Notes under the pieces: model-generated
Database searches by the model: none
Told to the model about the DNA's origin: nothing
Seen by the model: only the letters and a program-made list of their open reading frames with translations
Translations under genes and position numbers: made by a program
Shown here: piece after piece, positions 1 to 11,096 of the stretch
Position numbering within the stretch: position 1 is the first letter of the stretch
Layout: every line of letters begins with the position of its first letter
Origin: Echinarachnius parma
Taxonomy: Eukaryota; Echinodermata; Echinoidea; Clypeasteroida; Echinarachniidae
DNA length: 64,000 nt
Direction: 5' to 3'
Assembly (NCBI GenBank): GCA_037951105.1
Contig: JBAMJV010002105.1
Span: 62,001 to 126,000 of the forward strand

Positions 1-420
1 ATGATCTAGTGCACCACCTCAACTCCCCAGGGAGCATACTAGCCATGGGGCGCCATATAATAAAAGTAAAGAAAATTTACTAATGCAAACATGTGGTGCA
101 ATAAACTCACACGTATGGAAACTATGAGGCAAGTAAAACATAATTTAACTCCTTTAACAGTACATGTCCCGAAAAAATCATACTTTATTGAATAGGATTG
201 TCCTTTAAATATTATGGTAAATCCCAACACTTTTTATAAGAAGTATGATTAAACAGTTTTTTTTTTAAAGTCATGTGGCAGCTACTGCTACTTGTAAAGA
301 CCGTTATTCTTGCCAGTCAATCCTGCTATTCAGATGCCAGGACTTGCCAGAAGGGTTTAAATTGTGCGTCACTTGCCACATCAACATGGACACCAACGAG
401 GCACAGAATACCTTACGCAT
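1..420. other. Unassigned non-coding sequence
   Basis: No long open frame, RNA gene or internal repeat was recognised. The only feature is ordinary AT-rich spacer running up to a local duplication. Confidence 0.4.
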
Positions 421-730
421 AGCAAGAGTAAATCCAGTTTGGGCTAATTAAATAAAATGGCATCACTGTTTTGGTAAGGGAGTACCTTTAATCCATGTCA
501 AACTGGGGGTGGCCCTGAGAGAAAATAAACAAGGGCTTGTGGGTAGACGCTTCCAACAGATCTACATGCATATACTCCAGCCTTGTCAGAAGACTACAAT
601 ACCTAATGCACGGCAAGAGTAAATCCAGTTTGAGCTAATTAAATAAAATGGCATCATTGTTTTGATAAGGGAGTACCTTTAAACTGTGTCATACTAGGGG
701 TGGCCCTGAGAGAAAATAAACAAGGGCTTG
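421..730 (+). repeat. Direct duplication, about 120 bp per copy
   Basis: Two near-identical copies (421-540 and 613-730) share a stretch running from GCAAGAGTAAATCCAGTTT to AATAAACAAGGGCTTG with only a few substitutions. About 70 bp of unrelated sequence lies between them. This is a local duplication of unknown origin; no inverted ends were found. Confidence 0.8.
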
Positions 731-1786
731 CCTAATTGTGTGTACCCGCTTCCGATAGATCTCCAGGGAAGGCAACGCATGGTGCAATCTATTCATCGTC
801 CAATGAGAAAGAGAAGGGTGATAAGTCACTGTTTGCATTTCGGAGATAATAATTGTTCAAGTTTGTGAGTCTTTTAGAAAACCAATTTAGCAATGTTTTT
901 ATTTGTTATCAATATTTCACAAATTTCCCAATTTCCTTATACTATCATTATAATAATTTGACTTGACACAGAGAAGTGTGTGATCTAATAGATGGTATGC
1001 AGAACTCAATTTATTTTAAAAAATGACTTACCACCCTTCTTAATCTCACCTGACTTGTACTGCACTTGGTTCTAAAAGGCATTAAATCCACCACATTTAC
1101 TTTTTATTTTTTTTAATAACAGGAAAGGATTGCGTTTATTTTGGTTAAATAAACCTTGACAAATGCTTCAGGTGAATTAATATGCATTTAATATTTTAAT
1201 GAAATGTGAAATGAATATATGTGTTTGTATGCATATTTATTTTGAAGTATCAAGCTGTATTTTCTAAGCTGTAATGGTCTACAGACCTCAGCAAAAGCAT
1301 TTGTGGGGTCAGTCCTGAACAGGAAAATAAAAGTCCATTTAGTAGTTTTGCTTGCTGGTATGCATTGCTATTATTTCAATATATTTGTTGTAATCAAAGA
1401 GGATGTTTTGTTTTTGTAAAACATAACATTAAATGAATCTGCATCTGAAACTGAATCTGAATCTAAATTGTTTATCGGTACAGACCTTTTTCTGAAAATG
1501 TACTTTTACCTCCTTCCAGAATGAACCTAGAGCTACGTTTTAGGGAAATATGCATTGTTTTTACAGCAGGGTGCTGAACCGAGAAGAATGTGCATTGACC
1601 TTGATTAATCTGTTGCTTGGCCTTTCTGTGATGCCGAGCGTCAGTGGCGATGAACATGTTAGTCCACCTCAACGGCTTTTAAGGGAGGGTTTCCTCATCT
1701 TTAAGACAGTTCATCGGAAATAAAGGTATCTCACGGTTTTAAAATAGTATGATGAAAATAATAACAACAACCACTACTACTTTTAC
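731..1786. other. Unassigned AT-rich sequence
   Basis: About 1 kb with no repeat or coding frame that I could support. A 66-codon minus-strand frame at 1472-1672 has no recognisable domain. Confidence 0.4.
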
Positions 1787-2371
1787 AAAGAAGAATAAGA
1801 ATAAGAATAAGAATAAGAATAAGAATAAGAATAAGAAGGAGAATAAGAATAAGAATAAGAATAAGAATAAGAATAAGAATAAGAAGGAGAATAAGAATAA
1901 GAATAAGAATAAGAATAAGAATAAGAATAAGAATAAGAATAAGAATAAGAATAAGAATAAGAATAATGAGAATAAGAATAAGAATAAGAATAAGAATAAG
2001 AATAAGGATAAGGATAAGGATAAGGATAAGGATAAGGATAAGGATAAGGATAAGGATAAGGATAAGGATAAGGATAAGGATAAGGATAAGGATAAGGATA
2101 AGGAGAAGGAGAAGGAGAAGGAGAAGGAGAAGGAGAAGGAGAAGGAGAAGGAGAAGGAGAAGGAGAAGGAGAAGGAGAAGGAGAAGGAGAAGAAGAAGAA
2201 GAAGAAGAAGAAGAAGAAGAAGAAGAAGAAGAAGAAGAAGAAGAAGAAGAAGAAGAAGAAGAAGAAGAAGAAGAAGAAGAAGAAGAAGAAGAAGAAGAAG
2301 AAGAAGAAGAAGAAGAAGAAGAAGAAGGAGAAGAAGAAGAAGAAGAAGAAGAAGGAGAAGAAGAAGAAGAG
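1787..2371 (+). repeat. Graded purine hexamer microsatellite
   Basis: A 585-bp almost pure-purine tract in four ordered blocks: (AATAAG)n at about 1788-2005, (GATAAG)n at 2006-2099, (GAGAAG)n at 2100-2189 and (AAG)n at 2190-2371. Neighbouring blocks differ by one base per hexamer. The long frames across it, which would encode Lys/Asn/Glu, Arg/Ile or Phe/Ser runs, are by-products of the repeat and not proteins. A mirror-symmetric polypurine strand of this length can form triplex DNA; that is general knowledge and not shown here. Confidence 0.95.
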
Positions 2372-2832
2372 GAACAGCCTACCTAATATGAACATGTTCA
2401 TTGAATAACTTTCCATTTGATCTACACCCATCAAACAAAAATGTTTCACCAATATGAGGAAATATGTCATAATGAAATTATGCTCAGCTAGCGGACACCA
2501 ATTCTAATCAAATTACATTTACAGCCATTAATTGTAATGCAAGGCGAAATTAATATCAGCTATCGATTACGTCTAATCCAATTATCCTTGTGACAGTAAC
2601 ATTTGAACATGTGAAATAGTTTCACAGAAATAATTACACATCTTTTATCAAGTATGATATGAACTGTACCATTATGCCCTTGATATGTTAAACTCTCTAT
2701 TGTGCTTTGAAAGGGAGCCGATTGATGCAAGCTACAGTAGGTGTGGAATAAAAAATGCAACGGAGGCCAACCAATAGGAGAGCTCCGTTCTAATACATTA
2801 TGACATTGTCATGTTATTTGATACCAATATTA
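2372..2832. other. Unassigned spacer
   Basis: Non-repetitive AT-rich sequence between the hexamer array and the first family A MITE. No coding signal was seen. Confidence 0.4.
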
Positions 2833-3068
2833 TTAAAGGGAGCAAGTAACGTTGTCAGAATCAACAAACTTACCTAGAACTCTAGCATTTCTCAAATACA
2901 TACCTCATTGTAATGTTGTCAAATACCACTGTGCATTTTCGCTCATTACTCGGTCATATGACATTCATTTACCATCACTAAGTGTTCATATCAGATAACA
3001 AAAATACACATTTTATCAACCTTTTTTCCATTTTTCGCACATTTCAACAAAGTTACTAGATCCCTTTA
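2833..3068 (+). mobile_element. MITE family A, copy 1 (internally shortened)
   Basis: It begins TTAAAGGGAGCAAGTAAC and ends in AAGTTACTAGATCCCTTTA, inverted matches of each other. The interior carries the family A landmarks GAACTCTAGC, TCATTACTCGGTCATATGAC and CATTTTATCAACC. At about 236 bp it is shorter than the roughly 370-400 bp full copies. The right flank reads TTAC and not TTAA, so only TA is duplicated exactly at this copy. Confidence 0.85.
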
Positions 3069-3859
3069 CAACAACAACAAAGACAACAACACTACTCCAT
3101 GGCATTTGAAATGACTGATAGCTGGTATCAAATGAAATTTAATTCAAGGCATATCTAATATCACCTGAGCATTGGCTTGTTTAAAACAAAAGTGATACTT
3201 ACATTAAATTTTAGATCGAACAATAATGTAATTTGGGTTTTACGAATCAAAAACCACAAAAGAAAATCAAGAAATCCTCTCTTCAATGTAATCCGATCCA
3301 ACAAACTGGATTATACTACATGCTTTAAATACACACGTCTTACTAGAGTTCAGATAAGCAGTTGTTCGGATCACTATCAGATAATGAAGTGTGCAGTGAG
3401 CTTTAAGGTGAATCATTTTAGGTGATCATAATGAACGTTGCAGCATAAGTTTATAGATAAGCCAGGCAGAATTATAAAGATAACTTGCGAATAACATAGT
3501 TAGCATAATTTGAAAGGACAACTATATACATATCGATACAGCATATATAATCAAGGCACTTCAGTGAATATCACTTGATATTAATTATGTATAATCTGCT
3601 AGAAATTATCAACAGCAGAATCAGACGAACCATGAATGCTGACCATGTACTAAATGAAAGAGCATTGATAAAATTAGAAGTGCCTGGCCTAAGTATTAAT
3701 TAAATTAATGACCGCAAGGCAGAACTATATGCCGCTTGTTATTCGAACTGTGTCAAGGGGATCTAGTAGTGATAATGATCTTACTGCTGCAGTTCCAAAT
3801 TATGATAATTGATTCGGTGGTAGATGGAAATTTAATTCACTTGTCCCATGATCAAATAT
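3069..3859. other. Unassigned spacer
   Basis: About 790 bp with no recognised repeat or gene. An 82-codon frame at 3177-3425 shows no domain. Confidence 0.35.
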
Positions 3860-4092
3860 TTTATCCCACAATCTAAATCTTTTACCAACAACCAAATATT
3901 CATAGATGAAATAGGTACTTTTACCTAGAATCAAATATATATTTCTTTTCATATGAAATAGATACTTTGTGGTGAATCAAATGTGGTTTCTTTGTCCCAC
4001 AATCAAATATATATACTTTGTCTTAGAATGAAATACATATGTTTCTTCCCATAATCAAATTATATAATTCTTCCCACAATCAAATGTAACTT
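3860..4092 (+). repeat. Decayed short tandem array
   Basis: Six to seven imperfect units of about 30-35 bp, each carrying a variant of TCCCACAATCAAATATA followed by a TTTCTTT or ACTTTGT tract. Units differ strongly from each other, so the array is old. Confidence 0.7.
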
Positions 4093-4225
4093 TGAAAGAG
4101 TCAATGTTTGTTAACTTGTTGGCTCCTGTATATTGCAACTTCTATAATGCTAAGGTACACTTGGTAGCTGGTGTGCATTACACACCGTGTACAAGGCATC
4201 CTACAAGATGGCACTGTGCATTTTA

Positions 4226-4264
4226 ACCTGTTATGTACAAAGTCTATGGGGATTTCAGAATCTC
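4226..4264 (+). repeat. R2 repeat fragment (half of a 76-bp unit)
   Basis: It contains TGTACAAAGTCTATGGGGAT followed by TTCAGAATCTCGAA. This is the right half of the dispersed R2 unit seen as arrays at 31.8 and 39.5 kb. The next base begins a family A MITE, one of several R2/MITE junctions in the window. Confidence 0.7.
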
Positions 4265-4569
4265 GAAAGGATCTAGTAACATTGTCAAAATTCTCAAAAC
4301 TTACTTGGAACTCTAGCGGTTCTCACATACCTCAATGTATTTGTATTACCAGTAGAAGCATGGAACAGATTTTGGTTTTCCAAATTTCTCTACCGTTATA
4401 TTAAAGGTATGTATGATTGAAGTGTTCAGATTTATAACTATCTAATGGATAGTTATAATTTTGTACGAAGGCAGTCCAACTAAGTGGACATATCAGACCA
4501 CCACAATACTTATTTATCAGCCATTCATCACTTTTTGCACATGCCAACAAAGTTCCTAGATCCCTTTAA
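4265..4569 (+). mobile_element. MITE family A, copy 2
   Basis: The left end is AAAGGATCTAGTAACATTGTC and the right end is CAAAGTTCCTAGATCCCTTTAA. The interior keeps the family landmark TCTAGCGGTTCTCACATACCT. The first TTAA is mutated to TCGA while the right TTAA is intact. No coding capacity. Confidence 0.85.
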
Positions 4570-4728
4570 TGATTTACGAAACTGGACCCCCTTTAAAAAG
4601 TCTTCAACAGGGTTAAGTTAAGTGTCCATCCGATCGTGCCACACCAACCCTAAGGAATGTATTGAGGTAGGTAGAAGGATCCAGATTTATTATTTTCTCA
4701 TTTACTCTGTGCTCAAGAATATTGACAC

Positions 4729-5020
4729 ATGATGACACACTCAGTACCCCGGTGTACCGTTGTACCCCGGTATCCTGCGTTGTGTAGCACCATCTTGTGT
4801 CCACCCGAAGTACAACCGTACCGCAGAGCAATCATGGACGCCGCTGGTGTATTGCGTTGTGCATGCAGCGCTTGTATGCACGCTACCACGGCCGCAAAGA
4901 GAGCATTTTTAACGTAAATAAAGCATTTAACGAAAATAATTTCACAATCTTTGGTACCCCAGTGTACAGCCCTGAAAAATAAATAAATAATTAAACAAAA
5001 TGGCGGATTTCCATTTGGTA
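4729..5020 (+). repeat. Repeat S, copy 1 (GTACC-palindrome element)
   Basis: It opens with GATGACACACTCAGTACCCC and closes with AACAAAATGGCGGATT followed by TTTGGTACCC. A second copy lies at 37447-37640. Both contain a TTGTGTCCAC block, a CATGCAGCGC-like block and a run of AAATAAATAA. GGTACC-type palindromes mark both ends. Overlapping frames of 60-124 codons on both strands are repeat-derived. Confidence 0.75.
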
Positions 5021-5513
5021 CCCATATTTTGAGTGAAGGCCACTTTGACTTGGCTGTGTTGGCTAAATTGAGTGAGGAATTTACCATCTAGCAGTCGTCC
5101 ACTAGTCTCTATAATTAGTGTAATTTACAACAGGTATTAAAGAGAGCTACATTGGTTTCTACAAGGCTTCCAAACTTTAAACATCTCAAAAGTTTTTAAA
5201 AAGTGACTTTAATAGCAGCCTTCTAATATCTTGTTATGAATCAAGAAACTGGAAAATATTTGTAAGGCAACAGTGGACAACATAACAAGATAATACGATA
5301 TCATTAACTTTGACTGGATGAATGTTAATCTACATCAACTTATACCAGCCTTCTGTTGCTCAACGGACGACATGTGAAGTGACATATGGTAGATAGGATT
5401 CCTGGAACAGCTCTGGGAGACCCAAAGTGGCAATCAATGAATTACAGCATGTTCTACTAATGGCAATTACTGCAGGCCATTTGGGCAATGTCAGATGCAT
5501 TGCGCATTAACCC

Positions 5514-5582
5514 CTTGACTACGGGAACCAGGTGGGTTGTGTACAAAGTCTATGGAGATTTCATAATCTTGAAGGGAACAGG
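5514..5582 (+). repeat. R2 repeat unit, CCCCTTGACTACGGG subtype
   Basis: A single R2 unit from CCCCTTGACTACGGGAACC to GGGAACAGG. It is followed at once by a family A MITE. Another unit of this subtype occurs at 48419-48496. Confidence 0.8.
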
Positions 5583-5982
5583 TTGAAGGGATCTAATAAC
5601 TTTGTCAACATGTGCACAAATTGACAAAGGATGATAAAATGTATATTATATTATATAATATGTCCACTGAGTGATGTGTGAACATTTCAGGGAAAATGAG
5701 TGTCACATAAAAGAGTAATGAGTGAAAATGCAAAGTGATATTCACTTACTCATTCCATTGACTTTGTACATAATATAGTTTAAATTTTCCCATAGATACA
5801 TTGTGATTATAAATCTGAACTCTTCATATCTCTACATATCTTTATAAACAAAAACTTAAAACCCAAAAACAAAACCTGTTCCATGATTCTCTTGGTAATA
5901 GAAATACAAGGAGGTATAAAAAAACCTCTGGAATTCTGAGTAAATGTTGTGGTTGTTGACAATGTTACTAAAACCCTTTAAA
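5583..5982 (-). mobile_element. MITE family A, copy 3 (reverse orientation)
   Basis: It begins AAGGGATCTAATAACTTTGT and ends GACAATGTTACTAAAACCCT before TTTAA. The interior holds reverse-complement family landmarks, including TGAGTGAAAATGCAAAGTGA and CCATGATTCT. It is about 400 bp and inserted at the end of an R2 unit. Confidence 0.85.
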
Positions 5983-6450
5983 AGCTCCTGAAAAGGTTTA
6001 AAGACGTCACACAAAGAATTGCTTTGAATTTTGAATTCTGGCAGACAAATGCTAGGTAGTGGAAAGGAATAAAATTAAAACATAGTTAATAAATATGAGG
6101 AATCCAAAAGGGACAATTAGTTGTTATCTTACCCTCTATAAAGGGCCTGGAAAGGTTTCAATGGTCACAAAATATGTCAGAAATATTAAGTATCCTCATC
6201 ACAATTCATGAAGCATTGCTTTGAGCTATGATGAATAAATATTTGGCGGTCAAATGCTGGGTAATGGGACAGATAAATCAAAACAGAAATATGATTCGCC
6301 GGCATTCAAACCAGAGGTCTTAGAGAGGTCCTGAAAATGTTGAAGAATTGATATTCTGATTACGATTTGTCAAGAATCACTTTGAACTGAGGTGAATACA
6401 TGTTGGTCAGTCAATTGATGGCAGTAAGATAAATCAAACCATTACTATTT
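5975..6450 (+). repeat. Decayed tandem array, about 185-bp units
   Basis: Two and a half units share CCTGGAAAGGTTT or CCTGAAAAGGTTT, a GCATTGCTTTGA block and a CAAATGCTGGGTAATGG block. Similarity is visible by eye but diluted by indels. Confidence 0.65.
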
Positions 6451-6469
6451 TATAAAAGCAGGGAAAAAA

Positions 6470-6640
6470 TTAATATTTATTTTTCGGGGGCTACTTTTCA
6501 AGCTTGCGTGCATGAAAATAACACTCTAAAATTTGTTTTGCATTGATCTCCATGCAATTTTGGGCTCTTTTATGATTTTCGAGAGCTCTTTTGGGCATTT
6601 CGGTGGCAAATTTGCCTTGAGCCCCGTGTATTTTTTTCAC
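6470..6640 (-). repeat. Repeat U, copy 1
   Basis: It contains CGGGGGCTACTTTT, GGGCTCTTTT, GGGCATTTCGGTGGCAAATT and GAGCCCCGTGTATTTTTTTC. These are the reverse complement of the element at 24663-24985. The 79-codon frame here is repeat-derived. Confidence 0.75.
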
Positions 6641-6699
6641 TGTTTAAAAGGCATGATTGTTTGTTTTTTTCCATACACTCATTCATTCACACTTGGGAG

Positions 6700-7130
6700 G
6701 CAACATAAAGAAGATGAGGTTCAAATTAATCACGACCCTCAACATCCAAAATGGCCTGGCAAACTCAATTAAAGGTAATACCCATTACCCCCAGTTACAT
6801 ATTTTTCTCACAATTTCAAAAGCAGATTATCTCCTCTTTTTACTGCATCGTTTATCACACAAAGGATGTAACTTATAGCCAGTAGCAAGACCAGATCAAA
6901 TGTATACATGTATTAACTTTTTTTTAAGTACCAGACTGAACTGCCACGCAAGAAGGTTCACAAACTATTACAGCTTGCTGCTGATCTCTCTCAAATCAAT
7001 CATGACCCTCAACATCCAAACTGGTCTGACAAACTTAATTAAAGATAAATAGCTCTCAACCTCCAGTTATGCGTCAATCAGTGAGCGGGCAAAGAGACAA
7101 AAATCAATACCAATCCACTTCAGTTAAAGT
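6700..7130 (+). repeat. Two-unit decayed duplication
   Basis: ACCCTCAACATCCAAA followed by TGGCCTGGCAAACTCAATTAA occurs near 6735. A close copy (TGGTCTGACAAACTTAATTAA) occurs near 7010. The flanks resemble each other only weakly. Confidence 0.6.
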
Positions 7131-7790
7131 ATGGGTAAACAGGAATTAGCGTAGCTAGGGAGATGGGGCGTAAATGTTTTACCCCCTATCCCTTTAGATG
7201 GTAGTTTCCGCCCTTAACCTACCTCCCTTGGATGTGCCTACTGTATGAGTAAAGCACTTAAAGATGATATAAGCCACTTTATAAATCAAACCTTTCATTA
7301 GTAGTAATATTGATTCACGCCCCCTCTCCTTGCACCCTAATGAAAAATAAAACAATATCATTGATACACATCCCTTTTGGTTAGGGTACCTGTGGTAAAC
7401 GTGAAGTGGCTAGGAAGAGAGATTAAGTGTGTAATTGTATCATCATACTTTATCCCTTAAACATATTAAATGGTAGTTCTGTCCCCTTAAACAGATCTCT
7501 CGTGGAAGTGCTGGTCAATTTACTCCCCCCTCCCATGGCTCCCACCCTTATCCCCCATAATAATACAAAATGATACTGATACAAATGCTGTTTTAGTTAG
7601 GGTACAGGTTAACATGTAGTAGCATAGTTAAGGAGAGGGAGTGTAATTGTTTACCTTTTCCTTTGAGTTGTAGTTCAATCCTGAAATCTACTGTCTGTGA
7701 AACCCTTGTCAATTCACCCCCTCCCATTGCCCACCCCCACCCCCCCCCCCCCCCCCCCCATACAAAAGGAAAAAATAATATAAATCCATT
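7130..7790 (+). repeat. Decayed tandem array, about 230-bp units, with poly(C)
   Basis: Three units share TTAGGGTAC, TAGCTAGGGAGA or TAGTTAAGGAGA, TGGTAGTTnnGnCCC, and a CCCCCTCCCA block. The last unit has expanded into a poly(C) tract at about 7739-7759. Confidence 0.65.
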
Positions 7791-7831
7791 TCATTTAAGA
7801 TATGAGTAAACATAGCTAATAGGTAATAACA

Positions 7832-8036
7832 TACTGTAAACGTGGTAATGTTCGCGGTGCATTAGTTTTTGCGGATTTCTCGCTGAAGTCGGCGTCCGCG
7901 AATATTTAAACAAATGCGCGATTTGCAATGCGTGTGAACACTTGTTTGGCCGCGAAAATTAAAAAGCCGCGAATGTGTTTTTGTGTTCCTCAGCGCGAAA
8001 TATTAATCGCGTGAAAATTTTACGACGTTTACAGTA
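7832..8036 (+). mobile_element. MITE with TACTGTAAACG ends (TA target)
   Basis: A 205-bp element whose ends read TACTGTAAACGT and ACGTTTACAGTA, bounded by TA. The interior is rich in CGCG-type CpGs (TTCGCGG, CCGCGAA, CGCGAAA), unlike its surroundings. TA-bounded ends fit the Tc1/mariner superfamily by general knowledge; no transposase is present. Confidence 0.85.
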
Positions 8037-8711
8037 GTTGTTAACTGTTTAGGGATGATAATCAATCATATTAGGCGCCATATAAATTAGGTGGAAACAA
8101 CTATTTAAACAAAGTCACTCAACAAAAAGGTTTTTACTTTATTACCAAAGGAAGCTTTTGATGAGTATAAATTGAGTACAATGTACTCATTACAAGAAGC
8201 AGTGTGTTGCTAGCAGTCAAATTCGATTGCACTTTTGACAGATCAGTGTGAACGACCTATCCATCTTCATGAATATATTTTTGACGCTGTCACACCACCA
8301 TCTCATAAATATTTGTAAGGAATTAGTTTGTGCCGTTGGCCATATATCATCTCAATTTCTCTGCAGATAGTTCTTGAGGTGAATCAAGCATGCAATTTTA
8401 TTACCCTTGATAGCAAGATGTGGATTGTTAATCAATTAATTATTTAGGGTTTTGTTTTTTTGTTTTTATTCTCCACTCACGGAATGGATTGCCCTTGTCA
8501 GCTACATGCTGTTTTCCAAAGCGGTTGCATATATTCGTGCAGTAATCCCTGCACACATTTCTTGTTCTTAGCTTCATTGTGTTGGTTTTAACCGGATCAA
8601 AACTCATTAGAATTAGAAAATAGACCCCAGCCTGTGTACTTTTGGGACCAGTACTCAATAGATTAAGATTTGTTAAAAATATCAAATTTATACCTCCTGT
8701 TATGTCTGCAT
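8037..8711. other. Unassigned spacer
   Basis: No repeat, RNA or coding unit recognised. An 81-codon minus-strand frame (8440-8685) has no identifiable domain. Confidence 0.35.
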
Positions 8712-9078
8712 TTAAAGGGACTTAGTAACATTGTCCAAATCCTCAAAATAACATTTTAATTCTAGCGGTTCCCTCATACCTTGTTGTATACCAATAAAAT
8801 CATGGGACAGGTTTTGGTTTTTCAAATTTCCCTTTCGTTACAAAGATATGTACGATCGAAGTATTCAGATAAGAAAAACTCCACCCGTGTACAAAGTGAG
8901 TGCAGTGAGTGCAGTGACTATCACTTTGCATTTTCGCTCATTACTTGGCCATGCAATGTCCATTTGACTTGAAATTTTCACACAATACCCTGTGGACATA
9001 TGAGATAACAACAATATACATTTCATCAACCATTCATCACTTTTTGCACATGTCAACAAAGTTACTAGATCCCTTTAA
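8712..9078 (+). mobile_element. MITE family A, copy 4 (full length)
   Basis: A 367-bp copy flanked by TTAA on both sides. The left end is TTAAAGGGACTTAGTAAC and the right end is GTTACTAGATCCCTTTAA. With copies 6 and 8 it is one of the three best references for the family. Landmarks are TCTAGCGGTTCCCTCATACC, TTTTTCAAATTTCCCTTTCG, GCATTTTCGCTCATTACTTG and TTTGCACATGTCAACAAAG. The small frames on both strands belong to the element and show no transposase similarity. Confidence 0.92.
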
Positions 9079-9430
9079 CATTTTGCTCTAAGCATCATGT
9101 GTTAGTTAAAGGGGAGCCAAACGCTGGCCCTTTTTGCTTACTGTTACTGATAACTGCATAGATCTTATCATTTCTAGTTGTTTATTCTCTCACTAGTAAC
9201 GGAAATAATGTTTTTGAAACCACTATCATCTGTTTTGACTGAACACTGGAGGCTGCCAAGTTTTCCAACGGTACGGCATGAAACATCAATAAATGCATCT
9301 CAGCGTGCACGAACAAATGTGGGTTATGTAACCACTCACATAGCAGCAGATTTAACAACAGCAGTTGCAGGACAGGAATTATGCACTTCAGCGAAAATTC
9401 AAGTGTTACGTTTTCCTTCAATGACTGTTG
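9079..9430. other. Spacer with an unassigned 100-codon frame
   Basis: A plus-strand frame runs 9178-9480 with mixed composition. It has no recognisable domain, no clear splice borders and a tail made of the neighbouring tandem repeat. I do not call it a gene. Confidence 0.3.
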
Positions 9431-9773
9431 AACATATATTTAGTTACATTCCACTTGTGAACATTTATGAATACATTTAGTGTTGCTCTTAAAATTATGT
9501 GTTAGTTCAAGGACTGTTGAAGATATTTAGTTACATGCCACTTGTGAACATTTATGTCTGCATAAGTATTGCTCTTAAAATTATGTGATGGTTAAGGATT
9601 GTTGTAGATATTTAGTTACATGCCACTTACAAATGATCATAAATGCATGCATAAGTGGTGCTCTAAAAATGATGTGATGGTTAAGGATTGTTGAAGATAT
9701 TTTAAGTTACATGCCACTTGTGAACATTTATGCATGCACAAGTATTGCTCTTAAAATTATGTGTTAGTATACA
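9430..9773 (+). repeat. 87-bp tandem array, left part
   Basis: About four units, each running through GTTAAGGATTGTTGnAGATA, TTTAGTTACATGCCACTTGT, a CATTTATGCATGC block and TTGCTCTTAAAAT. The array is split here by an insertion and resumes at 10243. Confidence 0.9.
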
Positions 9774-9941
9774 AATGATGCGCAGGTATGAGTGGGTCGG
9801 TAGGAATTGTTTGCACAAGGTAACTATGGAACTGTTAAACCCACGAGGCGAAGCCGAGTGGGTTTATACTAGTTTCCATAGTTACCGCGTGCAAACAATT
9901 CCACCGACCCACGAAATAAACTTGCGCATCATCTGTTTTAT
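9770..9941. mobile_element. Fold-back element with GAGGCGAAGCCGAG centre
   Basis: The left arm (about 9770-9835: ACAAATGATGCGCAGG ... GAGTGGGTCGGTAGGAATTG) pairs with the right arm (about 9870-9941: CAATTCCACCGACCCAC ... GCGCATCATCTG). A small inner hairpin GAGGCGAAGCCGAG sits at the centre. It interrupts the 87-bp array. Two other fold-backs of this layout lie at 40513-40670 and 47641-47813. Confidence 0.8.
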
Positions 9942-10242
9942 AGAATGGGCATTGTTACGCCCCCCAAAAAGTCAAAAAATTAAAAATTTGAAAAATTACC
10001 GGATGCATGAAATAATTTTACCGGACGCATGAAATTTTTTACCGGATGCCTGAAATTTTTTACCGGACGCATGATTTTTTTACCGGACGCATGACATTTT
10101 TTACCGGACGCATGACATTTTTACCGGACGCATGATTTTTTTACCGGACGCATGACTTTTCATGCATCCAGTACAATTAATTGTCTGCACAAATTTTGCT
10201 CTCAACCAATCAGATTGCAGGGATTTATCAACCCATTCTATA
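9941..10242 (+). mobile_element. TATAGAATGGG-ended insert with an internal ACCGGACGCATGA array
   Basis: The ends read TATAGAATGGG and CCCATTCTATA. At 9996-10160 it contains about eight units of roughly 22 bp, each ACCGGACGCATGA followed by a T-run. The insert lies between two halves of the 87-bp array. The spacers between units are only T-runs, so this is a tandem repeat and not a CRISPR. Confidence 0.75.
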
Positions 10243-10833
10243 ATTAAGGATTGTTGGAGATATTTAGTTACATGACACTTGTGATCATTTATGCATGCGT
10301 ACAAGTGTTGCTCTTAAAATGATGTGTTAGTTAAGGATTGTTGGAGATATTTAGTAACATGCCACTTACAAGTGATCATAAATGCATGCGTAAGTGTTGC
10401 TCTTAAAATGATGTGTTAGTTAAGGATTGTTGGAGATATTTAGTTACATGTACATGACACTAACAAGTGATCATTACTGCTTGCGTAAGTGTTGCTCTTA
10501 AAATGATGTGTTAGTTAAGGATTGTTGGAGATATTTAGTAACATGCCACGTACAAGTGATCATAAATGCATGCATAAGTGTTGCTCTTAAAATGATGTGT
10601 TAGTTAAGGATTGTTGGAGATATTTAGTTACATGTACATGACACTAACAAGTGATCATTACTGCTTGCGTAAGTGTTGCTCTTAAAATGATGTGTTAGTT
10701 AAGGATTGTTGGTGATATTTAGTTACATGACACTTGTGATCATTTATGCATACATTGATTGCAGTTGTGGTATCATGTGTTTGTAAAGAATGCTTAATGA
10801 AGATATTTAGTTTCATTATGCTTGTGAACATTA
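10243..10833 (+). repeat. 87-bp tandem array, right part
   Basis: About six units resume with AATTAAGGATTGTTGGAGATA. Alternate units carry a short expansion (TACATGTACATGACACTAAC), which suggests duplication in pairs. The last unit drifts into TTGCAGTTGTGG and also starts the segmental duplication described below. Confidence 0.9.
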
Positions 10834-11094
10834 CCATCATTTGCAAAAAGTTTAAGACCACCTGGGAATTTGTGGGTATTTCAATAATTTGGAATGCATT
10901 CTTTTGTCTCATTGAATGATTACATCACATGTTTACTACAGTGGTCATGGAAACAATGTCAAAGAGCAGTTCAAGTGTGATACAAAGGTAATGCGAAAAT
11001 AAAAGTATGTCTGAAAAATAAATATATTTAACTTTGTTTTTTCTTTGAGTTATTGCATTTTGGAAGGGTGATCTTAAACTTTTGCAAATGATGG
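10834..11094. mobile_element. MITE R, TA target site, empty site visible
   Basis: A 261-bp element with ends CCATCATTTGCAAAAAGTTT and AAACTTTTGCAAATGATGG, flanked by TA (10832-10833 and 11095-11096). The second copy of the surrounding duplication reads GAACATTACTTCATAAATG near 12700 with no insert. That is the pre-insertion site with a single TA. The TA target fits Tc1/mariner-type mobilisation; no coding region. Confidence 0.93.
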
Positions 11095-11096
11095 TA

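Noticed and set aside
1739..2470. Long open frames (up to 243 codons) rich in Phe/Ser/Leu, Lys/Asn/Glu or Arg/Ile
   Set aside because: They are translations of the purine hexamer microsatellite in different frames, with no sequence complexity and no coding signal.
9178..9480. 100-codon frame as a small gene
   Set aside because: The minus strand is equally open (9182-9421), the C-terminal part is the 87-bp tandem repeat, and no domain or splice border supports it.
9996..10160. CRISPR-like array
   Set aside because: Repeats are 13 bp with T-run spacers that are not unique, there are no cas genes, and the context is a eukaryotic transposon.
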